Made by a program: the position numbers and the translations under genes. A stretch of DNA of 32,766 bases from contig JAILOV010000037.1 in assembly GCA_024690605.1 (NCBI GenBank), positions 1 through 32,766 of the forward strand, given 5' to 3'. Position 1 is the first letter of the stretch; each line of letters begins with the position of its first letter. The notes under the pieces are model-generated. The model saw only the letters and a list, made by a program, of their open reading frames with translations. It made no database searches and was not told the DNA's origin. Source of the stretch: Lachnospiraceae bacterium. Its GTDB lineage: Bacteria; Bacillota; Clostridia; Lachnospirales; Lachnospiraceae. Positions 16,777-25,605 of this stretch are shown here, piece by piece.

Positions 16777-17937
16777 ATGGATTTCCAGTTAGATGCAAAA
16801 CATGAAATGGCGCGTTCCCTGTTCAGGGAATTTGCCGAGAAAGAGGTGAAGCCGCGCGCGATCGAAGTGGATGAGACCGAGGAATTCCCGCGTGACACGG
16901 TTGAGAAGATGCAGAAATACGGTTTCATGGGCATTCCGATCCCCAAGGAATACGGCGGACAGGGCTGTGATCCGCTGACCTATGCGATGTGCGTGGAAGA
17001 GCTTTCCAAGGTCTGCGGCACGACCGGCGTTATCGTGAGTGCGCACACATCGCTGTGCTGCGATCCGATCCTGACCTACGGTACCGAGGAGCAGAAGCAG
17101 AAGTATCTGGTGCCGTTAGCCAAGGGCGAGAAGCTCGGCGCGTTCGGCCTCACGGAGCCGATGGCCGGTACGGACGCACAGGGCGTGCAGACGCGTGCGG
17201 TGCTTTCCGATGACGGCAAGGAATGGACACTCAACGGATCCAAGTGCTTTATCACCAACGGTAAGGAGGCGGATATCTACATCATCTTTGCCTACACGGA
17301 TGTCGTCGAAGACAAGAAGGGCCGCAAGCAGAAGAAGTTCTCCGCCTTCATCGTGGAGAAGGGCACACCGGGCTTTACCTTCGGTACCAAGGAAAACAAG
17401 ATGGGTATCCGCGGATCATCGACCTATGAGCTGATCTTCCAGGATTGCAAGATTCCGGCCGAAAATCTGCTCGGCGCACGCGGCAAGGGCTTCCCGATCG
17501 CCATGCACACGCTGGACGGCGGTCGTATCGGTATCGCGGCACAGGCTCTCGGTATCGCGGAAGGTGCGCTGGAACGCGCGATCGAATACACCAAGGAGCG
17601 CAAGCAGTTCGGTCGCACGATCGCACAGCAGCAGAACACGCAGTTCCAGCTGGCGAATATGGCGACACAGTGTGAGGCTGCCAAACTCCTCGTCTACGCG
17701 GCGGCGGAAGCGAAGCGCACCAAGGATCGCTATTCCGTTGAGGCCGCCAAGGCCAAGCTGTTCGCCGCGGAGACCGCTATGGAGGTCACGACCAAGGCAG
17801 TGCAGCTCTTCGGCGGTTACGGCTACATCCGTGAGTATGAAGTCGAGCGTATGATGCGTGATGCCAAGATCACCGAGATCTACGAGGGAACCAGCGAAGT
17901 GCAGCGCATGGTTATCTCCGGCGCGTTACTGGCATAA
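16777..17937 (+). CDS. bcd: Butyryl-CoA dehydrogenase
   Basis: The 386-residue acyl-CoA dehydrogenase reduces crotonyl-CoA to butyryl-CoA. Family segments are FGLTEPMAGTDAQG (FAD and substrate binding), the C-terminal helical domain with ERKQFGRTIAQQQNTQF, and IYEGTSEVQ with the catalytic base Glu370. Because etfB and etfA follow directly, it probably works in the electron-bifurcating Bcd-Etf complex, which couples crotonyl-CoA reduction by NADH to ferredoxin reduction. AAAGGAG precedes the ATG, 16 bp after hbd. Confidence 0.95.
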   Translation: MDFQLDAKHEMARSLFREFAEKEVKPRAIEVDETEEFPRDTVEKMQKYGFMGIPIPKEYGGQGCDPLTYAMCVEELSKVCGTTGVIVSAHTSLCCDPILTYGTEEQKQKYLVPLAKGEKLGAFGLTEPMAGTDAQGVQTRAVLSDDGKEWTLNGSKCFITNGKEADIYIIFAYTDVVEDKKGRKQKKFSAFIVEKGTPGFTFGTKENKMGIRGSSTYELIFQDCKIPAENLLGARGKGFPIAMHTLDGGRIGIAAQALGIAEGALERAIEYTKERKQFGRTIAQQQNTQFQLANMATQCEAAKLLVYAAAEAKRTKDRYSVEAAKAKLFAAETAMEVTTKAVQLFGGYGYIREYEVERMMRDAKITEIYEGTSEVQRMVISGALLA

Positions 17938-17951
17938 GGAGGGAAGAGATA

Positions 17952-18743
17952 ATGAAAGTTGTAGTGTGCATCAAACAGGTTCCCGACACCAAGGGCGGCG
18001 TGAAATTCAAGCCCGATGGGACATTGGACAGAGGAGCGATGCTGGCGATCATGAATCCGGACGACAAGGCCGGTCTGGAAGCGGCGCTCCGTTTAAAGGA
18101 TCAGTACGGCGCCGAGGTCACGGTGGTGACCATGGGTCTGCCCAAGGCGGATGCGGTGCTGCGTGAAGCGATGGCGATGGGCGCCGACAAGGCCGTCCTG
18201 ATCACCGACCGCGTGCTGGGCGGCGCGGACACCTGGGCAACCAGCTCCACGATCGCGGGTGCGTTGCGCAATCTCGAATATGATCTGATCATCACGGGCC
18301 GTCAGGCGATCGATGGTGACACCGCGCAGGTCGGACCGCAGATCTCCGAGCATCTGCAGATCCCGGTCATTTCCTATGCCGAAGAGATCAAGGTTGACGA
18401 AAAGGCAAAGACGGTTGAGGTCAAGCGTCAGTTCGAGGACCGTTATCACATCGTCAAGGCCAAGATGCCCTGCCTGATCACGGCACTTTCCGAGTTGAAT
18501 GATCCCCGTTACATGACGCCGGGCGGCATCTTCGATGCGTTCGATAAGGATGTCACGGTCTGGGGCCGCAACGATCTCAAGGATGTTGACGATTCCAATA
18601 TCGGTCTGAAGGGCTCGCCCACGCAGATTGCGAAGGCTTCCGACAAGGTCAAGAAGGGCGCCGGCGAGAAGATCGTCCCTGAGTCGGATGAGGCGGCAGC
18701 GGATTACATTCTCGGCAAACTGCAGGAAAAGAAGGTCGTATAA
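17952..18743 (+). CDS. etfB: Electron transfer flavoprotein, beta subunit
   Basis: The 263-residue protein begins MKVVVCIKQVPDTKGGVKF, a typical EtfB start, and contains LIITGRQAIDGDTAQVGPQ and the later LPCLITAL-type segment (MPCLITALSELNDPRYM). In the bifurcating complex EtfB carries the flavin that takes electrons from NADH. It follows bcd by 14 bp with AAGGAGGG upstream and is followed by etfA after 14 bp, so the three products should be made together. Confidence 0.95.
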   Translation: MKVVVCIKQVPDTKGGVKFKPDGTLDRGAMLAIMNPDDKAGLEAALRLKDQYGAEVTVVTMGLPKADAVLREAMAMGADKAVLITDRVLGGADTWATSSTIAGALRNLEYDLIITGRQAIDGDTAQVGPQISEHLQIPVISYAEEIKVDEKAKTVEVKRQFEDRYHIVKAKMPCLITALSELNDPRYMTPGGIFDAFDKDVTVWGRNDLKDVDDSNIGLKGSPTQIAKASDKVKKGAGEKIVPESDEAAADYILGKLQEKKVV

Positions 18744-18757
18744 GGAGGGCGTAAGCA

Positions 18758-19804
18758 ATGGCACTGGAAGATTACAAAGGCGTATTTATCTTTGCCCAGC
18801 AGGTGGACAATGAGCTCTCCAATATCGCATTGGAGCTCCTGGGCAAGGCCAGGGATCTGGCAAATGATCTGGATGAGAAAAAGGTGACGGCGGTCCTGCT
18901 GGGATCGGGCGTCGGCAATCTCGCGGACAAGCTCGCGGAATACGGCGCGGATCGCGTGATCGTGGTGGATGATCCGGCACTTAAGGACTATCGCACGGAG
19001 CCCTACACACACGCGCTGGCATCGGTGATCGATGAGTACAAGCCGGAGATCCTACTGGTCGGCGCAACCGCGATCGGGCGTGATCTCGGTCCCCGCGTTT
19101 CGAGCCGTGTGCACACCGGTCTGACGGCGGACTGCACGCAGCTGGATATCGGCGATTTCCCGCTGAATCCCGTGGAGGGACAGGAGCAGAAACACAAGCA
19201 GCTGCTCATGACCCGTCCCGCGTTCGGCGGCAACACGATCGCGACGATCGCCTGCCCGGAGTTCCGTCCGCAGATGGCGACGGTCCGTCCCGGCGTGATG
19301 CAGAAGATCGAGCCGAAGAAGGGTGCGAAGGCGGAGATCGTCAACTACAATCCCGGCTTCAAGGAAAACAACTGCTACACCGAGATCCTCAAGATCGTCA
19401 AAGAGGTCTCCGAGATCGAAGATATTCAGGATGCCAAGATCCTTGTCTCCGGCGGACGCGGCGTCGGTTCCCCCGAGAACTTCAAGATCCTTGAGGATCT
19501 TGCAAAGGTGCTTCACGGGACGGTCAGCTGCTCACGCGCGGTCGTGGATTCCGGCTGGAAGCCCAAGGACATGCAGGTCGGCCAGACCGGCAAGACGGTC
19601 CGCCCGCACGTGTATTTCGCGATCGGTATTTCCGGTGCGATCCAGCACGTCGCCGGCATGGAGGAGAGTGACATCATCGTCGCGATCAATAAGGACGAGA
19701 ACGCACCGATCTTCGATGTGGCTGACTATGGTGTCGTGGGTGATCTCAACAAGGTTGTGCCGCTCCTGACAAAGAAACTGGAGGCGGCGCTGGCTGACAA
19801 GTAA
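18758..19804 (+). CDS. etfA: Electron transfer flavoprotein, alpha subunit
   Basis: The 348-residue protein has the N-terminal alpha/beta domain and the C-terminal FAD-binding domain of EtfA. The latter includes VSGGRGVGSPENF, SRAVVDSGW, GQTGKTVRPHVYFAIGISGAIQHVAGM and INKDENAPIFDVADYGVVGD. It is the last gene of the butyryl-CoA operon and is followed by a strong terminator. No ferredoxin domain or extra N-terminal cluster is visible. The butyrate-forming step (butyryl-CoA:acetate CoA-transferase or butyrate kinase) is not encoded in the window. Confidence 0.95.
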   Translation: MALEDYKGVFIFAQQVDNELSNIALELLGKARDLANDLDEKKVTAVLLGSGVGNLADKLAEYGADRVIVVDDPALKDYRTEPYTHALASVIDEYKPEILLVGATAIGRDLGPRVSSRVHTGLTADCTQLDIGDFPLNPVEGQEQKHKQLLMTRPAFGGNTIATIACPEFRPQMATVRPGVMQKIEPKKGAKAEIVNYNPGFKENNCYTEILKIVKEVSEIEDIQDAKILVSGGRGVGSPENFKILEDLAKVLHGTVSCSRAVVDSGWKPKDMQVGQTGKTVRPHVYFAIGISGAIQHVAGMEESDIIVAINKDENAPIFDVADYGVVGDLNKVVPLLTKKLEAALADK

Positions 19805-19840
19805 AGCGTTCATCACCCGAGAACAGAACAGCGAAACGAA

Positions 19841-19876
19841 AATCCCGCAGGATCATGGATCCTGCGGGATTTTTAT
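19841..19876 (+). terminator. Terminator of the butyryl-CoA operon
   Basis: ATCCCGCAGGATC (19842-19854) and GATCCTGCGGGAT (19858-19870) form a 13-bp stem with a 3-base loop, followed by TTTTAT. It lies about 37 bp after the etfA stop. A short A run before the stem makes weaker activity on the minus strand possible. Confidence 0.92.
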
Positions 19877-19956
19877 ATGATCATATCTGACACAGAACTG
19901 ACGGGGGAGGAGACCTTAACTGAGCGTTTCTGCCGTCGTCAGTACGAAAGCCGTGT

Positions 19957-20763
19957 TTACGGCCAGTTTGTGAACACGCCGTTCAGGCAGACACCGGCGT
20001 AGCCTTTGGCGGTCATGACCGCTTTGTCGGATGCGGAGATCGCGATGCGTTTGAACGACTTGCTGGCGGTGTCGATCTTGAAGTAGTTCTGCTTATCCTG
20101 CTGCACGACTGCTCCCAGGATGAGTCTCGGCATCGTGCCGGATCCGTCGGAGACGGAGAAGGAAGCCATCGCGACACCCTGCGGATCGTAGAGCATGGCG
20201 ATCGTGCTGTCTGCGACCAGCTTGACGGTCCCGTTCTGGTTTTTCGGAAGCGGAGCGGCGACGGAAGTGACGACCGCAGTCTTCTGCGCGGTTTTGGCGG
20301 TGTAATTCCCATCGGGCGGATTGACGCGAACCAGAACCTCGACATAAAGCTCCGCATTGCCGCAGTACTCGGAATCCTTCATGCCGTCCGGATCATCCAC
20401 ATAGAAGTAGAAAGCGACATCCGTGGCATCCTCATCCTCGCCGATGTGGATCACGACATCCTTGGTGCCCTTTTTGAAATCACACTCGCAGTAGGTTTTT
20501 TTGCTGCTGTGGGTGGAAATGTAATAGGTGTAGTTGTAACGGGAATACAGTCCCACCTTTTTCGACTGACCGGGTCCCACGTTGATCACCCGGTCGGTGA
20601 GGCCGAAGAAATCCGGATAGCCCTGTTCATCGCGCCCCTGTGTCGTCAGGATTTCGCCGTTGGCAAGCGCACTCTGCGCTCCCGCGGGGGAGAGAATAAG
20701 TGTTGCGGCCGCGGCGACGGAAAGGCAGATGCCGAAAAGACGTTTGCACATTTGCTTGTTCAT
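19957..20763 (-). CDS. Secreted protein of unknown function
   Basis: I do not recognise this family. The 268-residue product has a clear signal peptide (1-34: MNKQMCKRLF, a hydrophobic core, then AQSALA-NG). The mature part looks beta-rich. It has a Cys-rich spot (TYCECDFKKG), an acidic segment (IHIGEDEDATDVAFYFYVDDPDGMKDSEYCG) and a possible disulfide between these cysteines. The last ~100 residues (VKLVADSTIAMLYDPQGVAMASFSVS...) could be a second domain. The ATG at 20763 is chosen because AAAGGAGG lies seven bases upstream; upstream in-frame codons have no ribosome site. It is transcribed alone from a strong promoter, with no lipobox, LPXTG motif or membrane anchor, so it should be released outside the cell. 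Confidence 0.7.
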   Translation of the reverse strand: MNKQMCKRLFGICLSVAAAATLILSPAGAQSALANGEILTTQGRDEQGYPDFFGLTDRVINVGPGQSKKVGLYSRYNYTYYISTHSSKKTYCECDFKKGTKDVVIHIGEDEDATDVAFYFYVDDPDGMKDSEYCGNAELYVEVLVRVNPPDGNYTAKTAQKTAVVTSVAAPLPKNQNGTVKLVADSTIAMLYDPQGVAMASFSVSDGSGTMPRLILGAVVQQDKQNYFKIDTASKSFKRIAISASDKAVMTAKGYAGVCLNGVFTNWP

Positions 20764-20837
20764 GTTGTTCCTCCTTTGTTGCTCTGCATTCATTTCGGAA
20801 TACACACCCCGGCCGATGAAAGCCGCCGGGCGATTTC

Positions 20838-20866
20838 ATTATACAGTCATATTTCCCGAACGGCAA
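20838..20866 (-). promoter_or_regulatory. Promoter of the secreted-protein gene
   Basis: On the minus strand TTGCCG (20866-20861), a 17-bp spacer and TATAAT (20843-20838) form a good sigma-A promoter. The leader of about 65 nt contains a small hairpin (CCCGGC at 20808 paired with GCCGGG at 20825). Confidence 0.7.
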
Positions 20867-21025
20867 GTGGCAACAGGTGATTCCGCGTTCTCGGCATTTG
20901 CTTCATTCGTCAAAATCAACAAAAAGAAGACGATCATTGATCAAATGACTAGTATTTTTTCACAAATTAGGGTAAAATATTGATGGCTTTCTGACAACAT
21001 CACCAGAAAAAGAATGGGGGTATGT

Positions 21026-22165
21026 ATGAGCAGCAACATGTTGGCAATGATCCTCGCCGGCGGCCGCGGAAGCCGTCTGCATGAGCTGACGAACCGGGTG
21101 GCGAAACCTGCTGTCGGCTACGGCGGGAAGTACAAGATCGTTGATTTTCCGCTTTCCAACTGTGCCAATTCCGGCATCGATGTGGTCGGCGTTCTCACGC
21201 AGTATGAATCCGTGCAGCTCAATTCCTATGTCGCAGCCGGAACCCGCTGGGGACTGGACACCAAGGACAGCGGTGTTTTTGTTCTGACGCCCCGTGAAAA
21301 GGCAGATGCCGGACTGGATGTCTATCGCGGCACAGCGGATGCGATCTCTCAGAATATCGACTTTATCGACACCTATGATCCCGAGTATCTGCTGGTGCTT
21401 TCGGGCGACCACATCTACAAGATGAATTACGCCAAGATGCTTGATTTCCACAAGGAGCACAACGCGGACGCGACGATCGCGGTCATCGGTGTGCCGATGA
21501 AGGAAGCGAGTCGTTTCGGTATCATGAACACGGACGGCAAGGGCCGTATTGTGGAGTTTGAGGAGAAGCCGAAAAAGCCCAAGTCCAATCTCGCGTCCAT
21601 GGGCATCTACATATTCAACTGGAAGCTCATGCGCAAGATGCTCCTGAAGGACATGAAGGATCCCAAATCCAGCCACGACTTCGGCAAGGATTTCATCCCG
21701 GTCATGCTGAACGAAGGGCGCACGCTCTGCGCCTGGGAATTCAAGGGCTACTGGAAGGATGTCGGCACGATTGATTCCCTCTGGGAAGCCAATATGGATC
21801 TGCTTGATGACAAAAACGAGCTCAACCTCAACGATCCGACCTGGCGTATCTACACTGAGGACGCCGCGGTTCTCCCGCAGTATATCGGACCCGAGGCGAA
21901 GATCAAGCGCGCGTACATCACGCAGGGCGTCGAGGTCGAGGGTTCCGTCAGCAATTCCGTGCTGTTCACCAATGCCCGCGTCTGTTCCGGTGCCAAAGTC
22001 ATCGATTCCGTCCTGATGCCCGGTGTCACTGTTGAAGAGGGAGCGACCGTGACGCGTGCCCTGGTCGCTGACGGCGTGCGGATCGGCAAGGGAGCGACGG
22101 TAGGGAAAAAGAACAGTGAAAACATCCTGCTGGTCGCGGAAGATGTGAAAGGGAAGGAGGACTGA
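21026..22165 (+). CDS. glgC: Glucose-1-phosphate adenylyltransferase, catalytic subunit
   Basis: The protein makes ADP-glucose from ATP and glucose-1-phosphate for glycogen synthesis. It has the nucleotide loop [13 protein letters not shown] (about 10-22), [32 protein letters not shown], the metal-binding [19 protein letters not shown] and a C-terminal left-handed beta helix. The ATG at 21026 is chosen because GGGGG lies five bases upstream; the ATG at 21014 would add four residues and lacks a ribosome site. Length (379) is normal. It is followed after 4 bp by glgD. Upstream, a TAAAAT at 20973 may be the -10 box, but I see no good -35. No glgA or glgB is present. Confidence 0.93.
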   Translation: MSSNMLAMILAGGRGSRLHELTNRVAKPAVGYGGKYKIVDFPLSNCANSGIDVVGVLTQYESVQLNSYVAAGTRWGLDTKDSGVFVLTPREKADAGLDVYRGTADAISQNIDFIDTYDPEYLLVLSGDHIYKMNYAKMLDFHKEHNADATIAVIGVPMKEASRFGIMNTDGKGRIVEFEEKPKKPKSNLASMGIYIFNWKLMRKMLLKDMKDPKSSHDFGKDFIPVMLNEGRTLCAWEFKGYWKDVGTIDSLWEANMDLLDDKNELNLNDPTWRIYTEDAAVLPQYIGPEAKIKRAYITQGVEVEGSVSNSVLFTNARVCSGAKVIDSVLMPGVTVEEGATVTRALVADGVRIGKGATVGKKNSENILLVAEDVKGKED

Positions 22166-22169
22166 AACG

Positions 22170-23288
22170 ATGGCAAACAAGGCATTCGGAGTGATCACAT
22201 CGGCGGCGGGCCACTTCCATGTAGAGGGACTGCATGACTACCGTCCGATCGGCGCGTTCTCTTTCCTCGGCAGATACCGTGTGATCGACTTCCCGATCTC
22301 CAACATGAGCAATTCGGGTATTGACCAGATCCAGGTCTATGTGTCCTCGCGTCCGCGATCTATTGCGGAGCATATCGGCACCGGCCGGCACTACAACATC
22401 AATTCCAAGCGCGGCAAGATCCAGCTGCTGTTTTCACAGATCAACAATCCGCAGTCGATCTACAACAACAATGTGACGAGCTTTCTGGAGAACTATGAGA
22501 TCATCGAGCGCATGAGCTTGCCCTATGTCGTGGTCGCGCCGAGTTACATGGTCTACAAGCAGGACTACCAGAAGCTCCTTGATGATCATGTTGAGAGCGG
22601 CGCCGATGTCACGCTCCTTTATCACCGCGTCAACGATGCGCGTGACACCTGCCTGAGCTGCAACGTGCTGAACCTGAACAAGCAGAAGGGTGTCCTGTCG
22701 ATCACCCCCAACATGGGAACGGCCAACGAGAAGAACATCTTCATGGACACCTATGTGATGAGCAAGGAACTGTTCCTTGACCTGATCAGACAGGCCAAGG
22801 CGCTGTCATCAGTCTGCACCCTGAGCGACATTGTCTCCCTCAAGGCAGAGGATCTGGATGTGCGCGGTGTGGCACACAGGGGCACCTTTGCGACGATCAC
22901 GAGTTTCAATGATTACTACTGCGCCAATCTGGGTCTTCTCGACCGCGACCGCGCGGACGATCTGTTCCGTTCCAACTGGCCGATCTACACGCGCACGACC
23001 AACGCCTGCCCGACCAAATATTTTGATACGGCCGAGGTCAGGAAATCCATGATCGCCAACGGCTGTCTGATCGAGGGCGAAGTAGAGAATTCCATCATCG
23101 GCCGCGATGTGCGCATCCGTAAGGGGGCGGTGGTCAAGAACTCCATCATCCTCGCCTACACCGAGATCGGAGAGGGTGTGAGGATCGAGAACACGATCGT
23201 CGACAAGTGGGCCCGCGTCAACCGGGTCAAGGAGATCGTCGGCAGACCGGATCACCCGGACTACATCCGGAGAGGCGACACGGTCTGA
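22170..23288 (+). CDS. glgD: Glucose-1-phosphate adenylyltransferase, GlgD subunit
   Basis: The 372-residue protein is the GlgD paralog found beside glgC in Firmicutes. It keeps the fold (FSFLGRYRVIDFPISNMSNSGID, C-terminal beta helix with NSIIGRDVRIRKGAVVKNSIIL) but the nucleotide loop GGRGSRL is replaced by SAAGHFH, and the catalytic SGDH segment by APSYMVYK. It is therefore probably non-catalytic and raises the activity of GlgC in a hetero-oligomer, as known for this pair. The 4-bp gap after glgC, with AAGGAGG in the end of glgC, indicates coupled expression. Confidence 0.92.
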   Translation: MANKAFGVITSAAGHFHVEGLHDYRPIGAFSFLGRYRVIDFPISNMSNSGIDQIQVYVSSRPRSIAEHIGTGRHYNINSKRGKIQLLFSQINNPQSIYNNNVTSFLENYEIIERMSLPYVVVAPSYMVYKQDYQKLLDDHVESGADVTLLYHRVNDARDTCLSCNVLNLNKQKGVLSITPNMGTANEKNIFMDTYVMSKELFLDLIRQAKALSSVCTLSDIVSLKAEDLDVRGVAHRGTFATITSFNDYYCANLGLLDRDRADDLFRSNWPIYTRTTNACPTKYFDTAEVRKSMIANGCLIEGEVENSIIGRDVRIRKGAVVKNSIILAYTEIGEGVRIENTIVDKWARVNRVKEIVGRPDHPDYIRRGDTV

Positions 23289-23331
23289 CGGGAGATACCG
23301 GAAGACGGTCTGTGTAAACAGACGGAAAAGA

Positions 23332-23364
23332 AAGCACCCTGCAGAGAATATCTGCAGGGTGCTT
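23332..23364 (-). terminator. Hairpin terminator between glgD and mtnA
   Basis: AAGCACCCTGCAGA (23332-23345) and TCTGCAGGGTGCTT (23351-23364) form a 14-bp stem with a 5-base loop. On the minus strand the stem is followed by a T-rich run (TTCTTTTCC), so it best terminates mtnA. On the plus strand the following TGCGTG gives weaker termination for glgD. Confidence 0.75.
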
Positions 23365-23393
23365 GCGTGTAAGGACGGATCTGCGTGAATACC

Positions 23394-24482
23394 TTATGAC
23401 ATTACGTCGGCAATAGAGTCTGTATACGGTGCGCGGAGAATCCCCTTCGGCGTCACGATCGCGGTAATGAGATCATGATCCGTCACATCGAACGCCGGAT
23501 TGTAGACGGAGAAACAGGTGTTGTCCGGTGCCATGCGTTCGCGGTACCACAGCTCCGTGACCTCAGAGGGATCTCGTTCCTCGATCACGATATCCGCGCC
23601 GGTGGGCGTTGCAGGATCGATCGTTGTGAGCGGTGCACAGACGTAGAACGGGATGCCGTAGTGCCTTGCAAGGATCGCCACGCCGCTCGTGCCGATCTTG
23701 TTGGCAGCGTCACCGTTGGCGGCGACACGATCGCACCCGACGAAGACAGCCTGGATCTTTCCCGCCTTCATTAAGGAAGATGCCATGTTGTCGCAGGCGA
23801 GTGTTGTTTCGATTCCCGCGGAGGAGAGTTCAAAGGCAGTGAGCCTCGCGCCCTGCAGGAGCGGACGGGTTTCATCGCAGTATACATGGAGGTGCATGCC
23901 TTTTTCGTGCGCCAGATAGATCGGCGCCGTGGCGGTGCCGTAGCGGACCGTGGCGAGCCGCCCGGCGTTGCAGTGCGTGAGAATGCCGGACCCATCACTG
24001 ATCAGGGACAGCCCGTATTCCCCCATACGCCTGCAGGCATCGATATCCTCGTCGCGGATGGCAAAGCATTCCCGGCGCATGGCATCGAGCACCTGTTCTC
24101 TGAGTGACTGCCATTCCGTGACAGAACTGTTCAATGTCCGGTCGGCACATTTTTTCATCCTGTTCAGCGCCCATGAGAGATTGACCGCAGTCGGCCGCGA
24201 GGAGTTAAGGTAATCTGCGGTTTTGGTCATTTCCTTTTCGAAAGCATTCCGGTCCGATGCGCCGCATTTTTTCATTAGAAGATAGAGCGCAAAACCCGCA
24301 GTGACCCCGATCGCCGGCGCCCCGCGAACCTGCAGCCGTGCGATCGCCTCATAGATCTCTTCGGCCGTCTGCAGATAGATCGTCTTTACGATACCCGGCA
24401 GAAGTGTCTGATCGATGATCTCGATGCGGTCCAGTTCGTCGTCAAACGTGACAGTGTCCAGATGATGGATATCGGTTCCCAT
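23394..24482 (-). CDS. mtnA: S-methyl-5-thioribose-1-phosphate isomerase
   Basis: The 362-residue protein belongs to the MtnA/eIF2B-like family. It has RGAPAIG (53-59), ILTHCNAG with catalytic Cys171, DETRPLLQGARLTAFEL, and GCDRVAANGDAANKIGTSG with catalytic Asp251. It would isomerise methylthioribose-1-phosphate to methylthioribulose-1-phosphate in salvage of methylthioadenosine. GGAGAGG precedes the ATG. No other methionine-salvage gene (mtnK, mtnB, mtnP) is adjacent; isolated MtnA homologs may instead act in a shunt with an aldolase or on another aldose-1-phosphate, so the pathway is less certain than the family. Confidence 0.88.
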   Translation of the reverse strand: MGTDIHHLDTVTFDDELDRIEIIDQTLLPGIVKTIYLQTAEEIYEAIARLQVRGAPAIGVTAGFALYLLMKKCGASDRNAFEKEMTKTADYLNSSRPTAVNLSWALNRMKKCADRTLNSSVTEWQSLREQVLDAMRRECFAIRDEDIDACRRMGEYGLSLISDGSGILTHCNAGRLATVRYGTATAPIYLAHEKGMHLHVYCDETRPLLQGARLTAFELSSAGIETTLACDNMASSLMKAGKIQAVFVGCDRVAANGDAANKIGTSGVAILARHYGIPFYVCAPLTTIDPATPTGADIVIEERDPSEVTELWYRERMAPDNTCFSVYNPAFDVTDHDLITAIVTPKGILRAPYTDSIADVMS

Positions 24483-24510
24483 AGGTCTTCCTCTCCTGTG
24501 TGTTCGTTCC

Positions 24511-24524
24511 CGAAACCGGTTTCG
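24511..24524. promoter_or_regulatory. LacI-type operator candidate (perfect palindrome)
   Basis: CGAAACCGGTTTCG is a 14-bp perfect palindrome with the central CG typical of LacI/GalR-family operators. It differs from the cre consensus TGWAANCGNTNWCA only at the two end bases. It lies 31 bp before the -35 box of the sugar-transporter promoter and 28 bp before mtnA. Confidence 0.6.
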
Positions 24525-24555
24525 TCAAATTGCACAAAAAAATCTCTTTTTATGC

Positions 24556-24583
24556 TTGTTTTTCTTGTGAAATTCGTTATAAT
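24556..24583 (+). promoter_or_regulatory. Promoter of the sugar ABC transporter operon
   Basis: TTGTTT (24556-24561), a 16-bp spacer and TATAAT (24578-24583). Transcription should start near 24590, leaving a leader of about 90 nt. Confidence 0.65.
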
Positions 24584-24597
24584 AGACAGTCGGGGGC

Positions 24598-24611
24598 TGA
24601 AATCGATTCCC
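24598..24611. promoter_or_regulatory. Second LacI/CcpA-type operator candidate
   Basis: TGAAATCGATTCCC matches 12 of 14 positions of the cre consensus and lies just after the predicted transcription start, where repressor binding would block elongation. Its centre is 87 bp from that of the palindrome at 24511. Confidence 0.4.
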
Positions 24612-24681
24612 CGTGTATGGTTATAAATCAAAAAAAGCAGCAAGTCAACAAGCATCCAATGCAAAGCGGAGGAGGAAAAGA

Positions 24682-25587
24682 ATGAAAGCATTCTTCCAAA
24701 ACACCTGGAAACACAGGGCGCATGTCGTTATGGCGCTGCCGGTGTTCCTGATCCTGTTCTTCATCATGTATGTCCCCATGGCCGGTCTTGTCATGGCCTT
24801 CAAGAAATATGACATGACGCTCGGCATCTGGAAGAGTCCGTGGAACGGGTTGGAGAACTTCAAGTTCCTGATCGCCTCCAAAGCTTCGTTTATCATGATC
24901 ACCCGCAACACCCTTCTTTATTATCTGCTCTTCACGGTGGTCGGCACTTTCCTCAACGTTGTGCTCGCGATCGCGATCGATCAGCTGCTTCTCAAGAAGA
25001 TGGCCAAGACGATGCAGACCCTGATGATCATCCCGGTTTTCATTTCCTATGCCGCGGTGCAGTTCATCGTCTACGCGTTCATTTCCACCGACACCGGTAT
25101 CCTGAACAAGTCGCTGGGCATGGGCGTCCGTTTCTATTCCACCGCGGAGCTCTGGCCCTGGATCCTGCTGATCGTCAAGATCTGGAAGGACACCGGTTAC
25201 GGCTCGGTTCTCTACATGTCCGTTCTGTCCGGTATCGACTCCTCGCTCTATGAGGCGGCCGAGATCGACGGTGCCAACAAGTGGCAGCAGATCAGGCACA
25301 TCACGATCCCTTCGCTGATCCCGATGATCACGGTCATGCTGCTTTTGTCCGTCGGTAATGTCATGCACTCCGACACCGGTCTGTTCTATCAGGTCACGCG
25401 TAACAACGGAGCGCTGTACGGCACGACACAGGTTATCGACGCCTACGTGCTGAACGCGATCTTCAAGAACTCCAACTTCGGTTTCACGGCGGCCACTTCG
25501 TTCTTCCAGTCCGTGGTGGGCCTGCTGCTGATGCTGCTCTCCAACTGGGCGGTCAGAAAGATCGAGCCCGAAAACGCACTGTTCTAA
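24682..25587 (+). CDS. Sugar ABC transporter permease, LplB type
   Basis: The 301-residue membrane protein has six predicted helices and the CUT1 permease coupling motif EAAEIDGANKWQQIRHITIPSL, which contacts the ATPase. Its N-terminus (ALPVFLILFFIMYVPMAGLVMAFKKYD) matches LplB/YtcP-type oligosaccharide permeases. The ATG at 24682 has GGAGGAGG upstream; an in-frame GTG at 24613 precedes the ribosome site. It forms the membrane channel with the next permease. No ATP-binding gene is in the operon, as is usual for this subclass, which borrows a shared MsmX-like ATPase. Confidence 0.9.
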   Translation: MKAFFQNTWKHRAHVVMALPVFLILFFIMYVPMAGLVMAFKKYDMTLGIWKSPWNGLENFKFLIASKASFIMITRNTLLYYLLFTVVGTFLNVVLAIAIDQLLLKKMAKTMQTLMIIPVFISYAAVQFIVYAFISTDTGILNKSLGMGVRFYSTAELWPWILLIVKIWKDTGYGSVLYMSVLSGIDSSLYEAAEIDGANKWQQIRHITIPSLIPMITVMLLLSVGNVMHSDTGLFYQVTRNNGALYGTTQVIDAYVLNAIFKNSNFGFTAATSFFQSVVGLLLMLLSNWAVRKIEPENALF

Positions 25588-25605
25588 GAGAGGGAGGGAA
25601 GAAAA

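Noticed and set aside
20937..20978. TTGATC and TAAAAT as the glgC promoter
   Set aside because: The two boxes are 30 bp apart. TAAAAT may still be a -10 box, but I cannot support a full promoter.
23308..23323. Small hairpin GTCTGT-GTAA-ACAGAC after glgD
   Set aside because: It is only 6 bp without a T run and is overshadowed by the 14-bp hairpin at 23332-23364.
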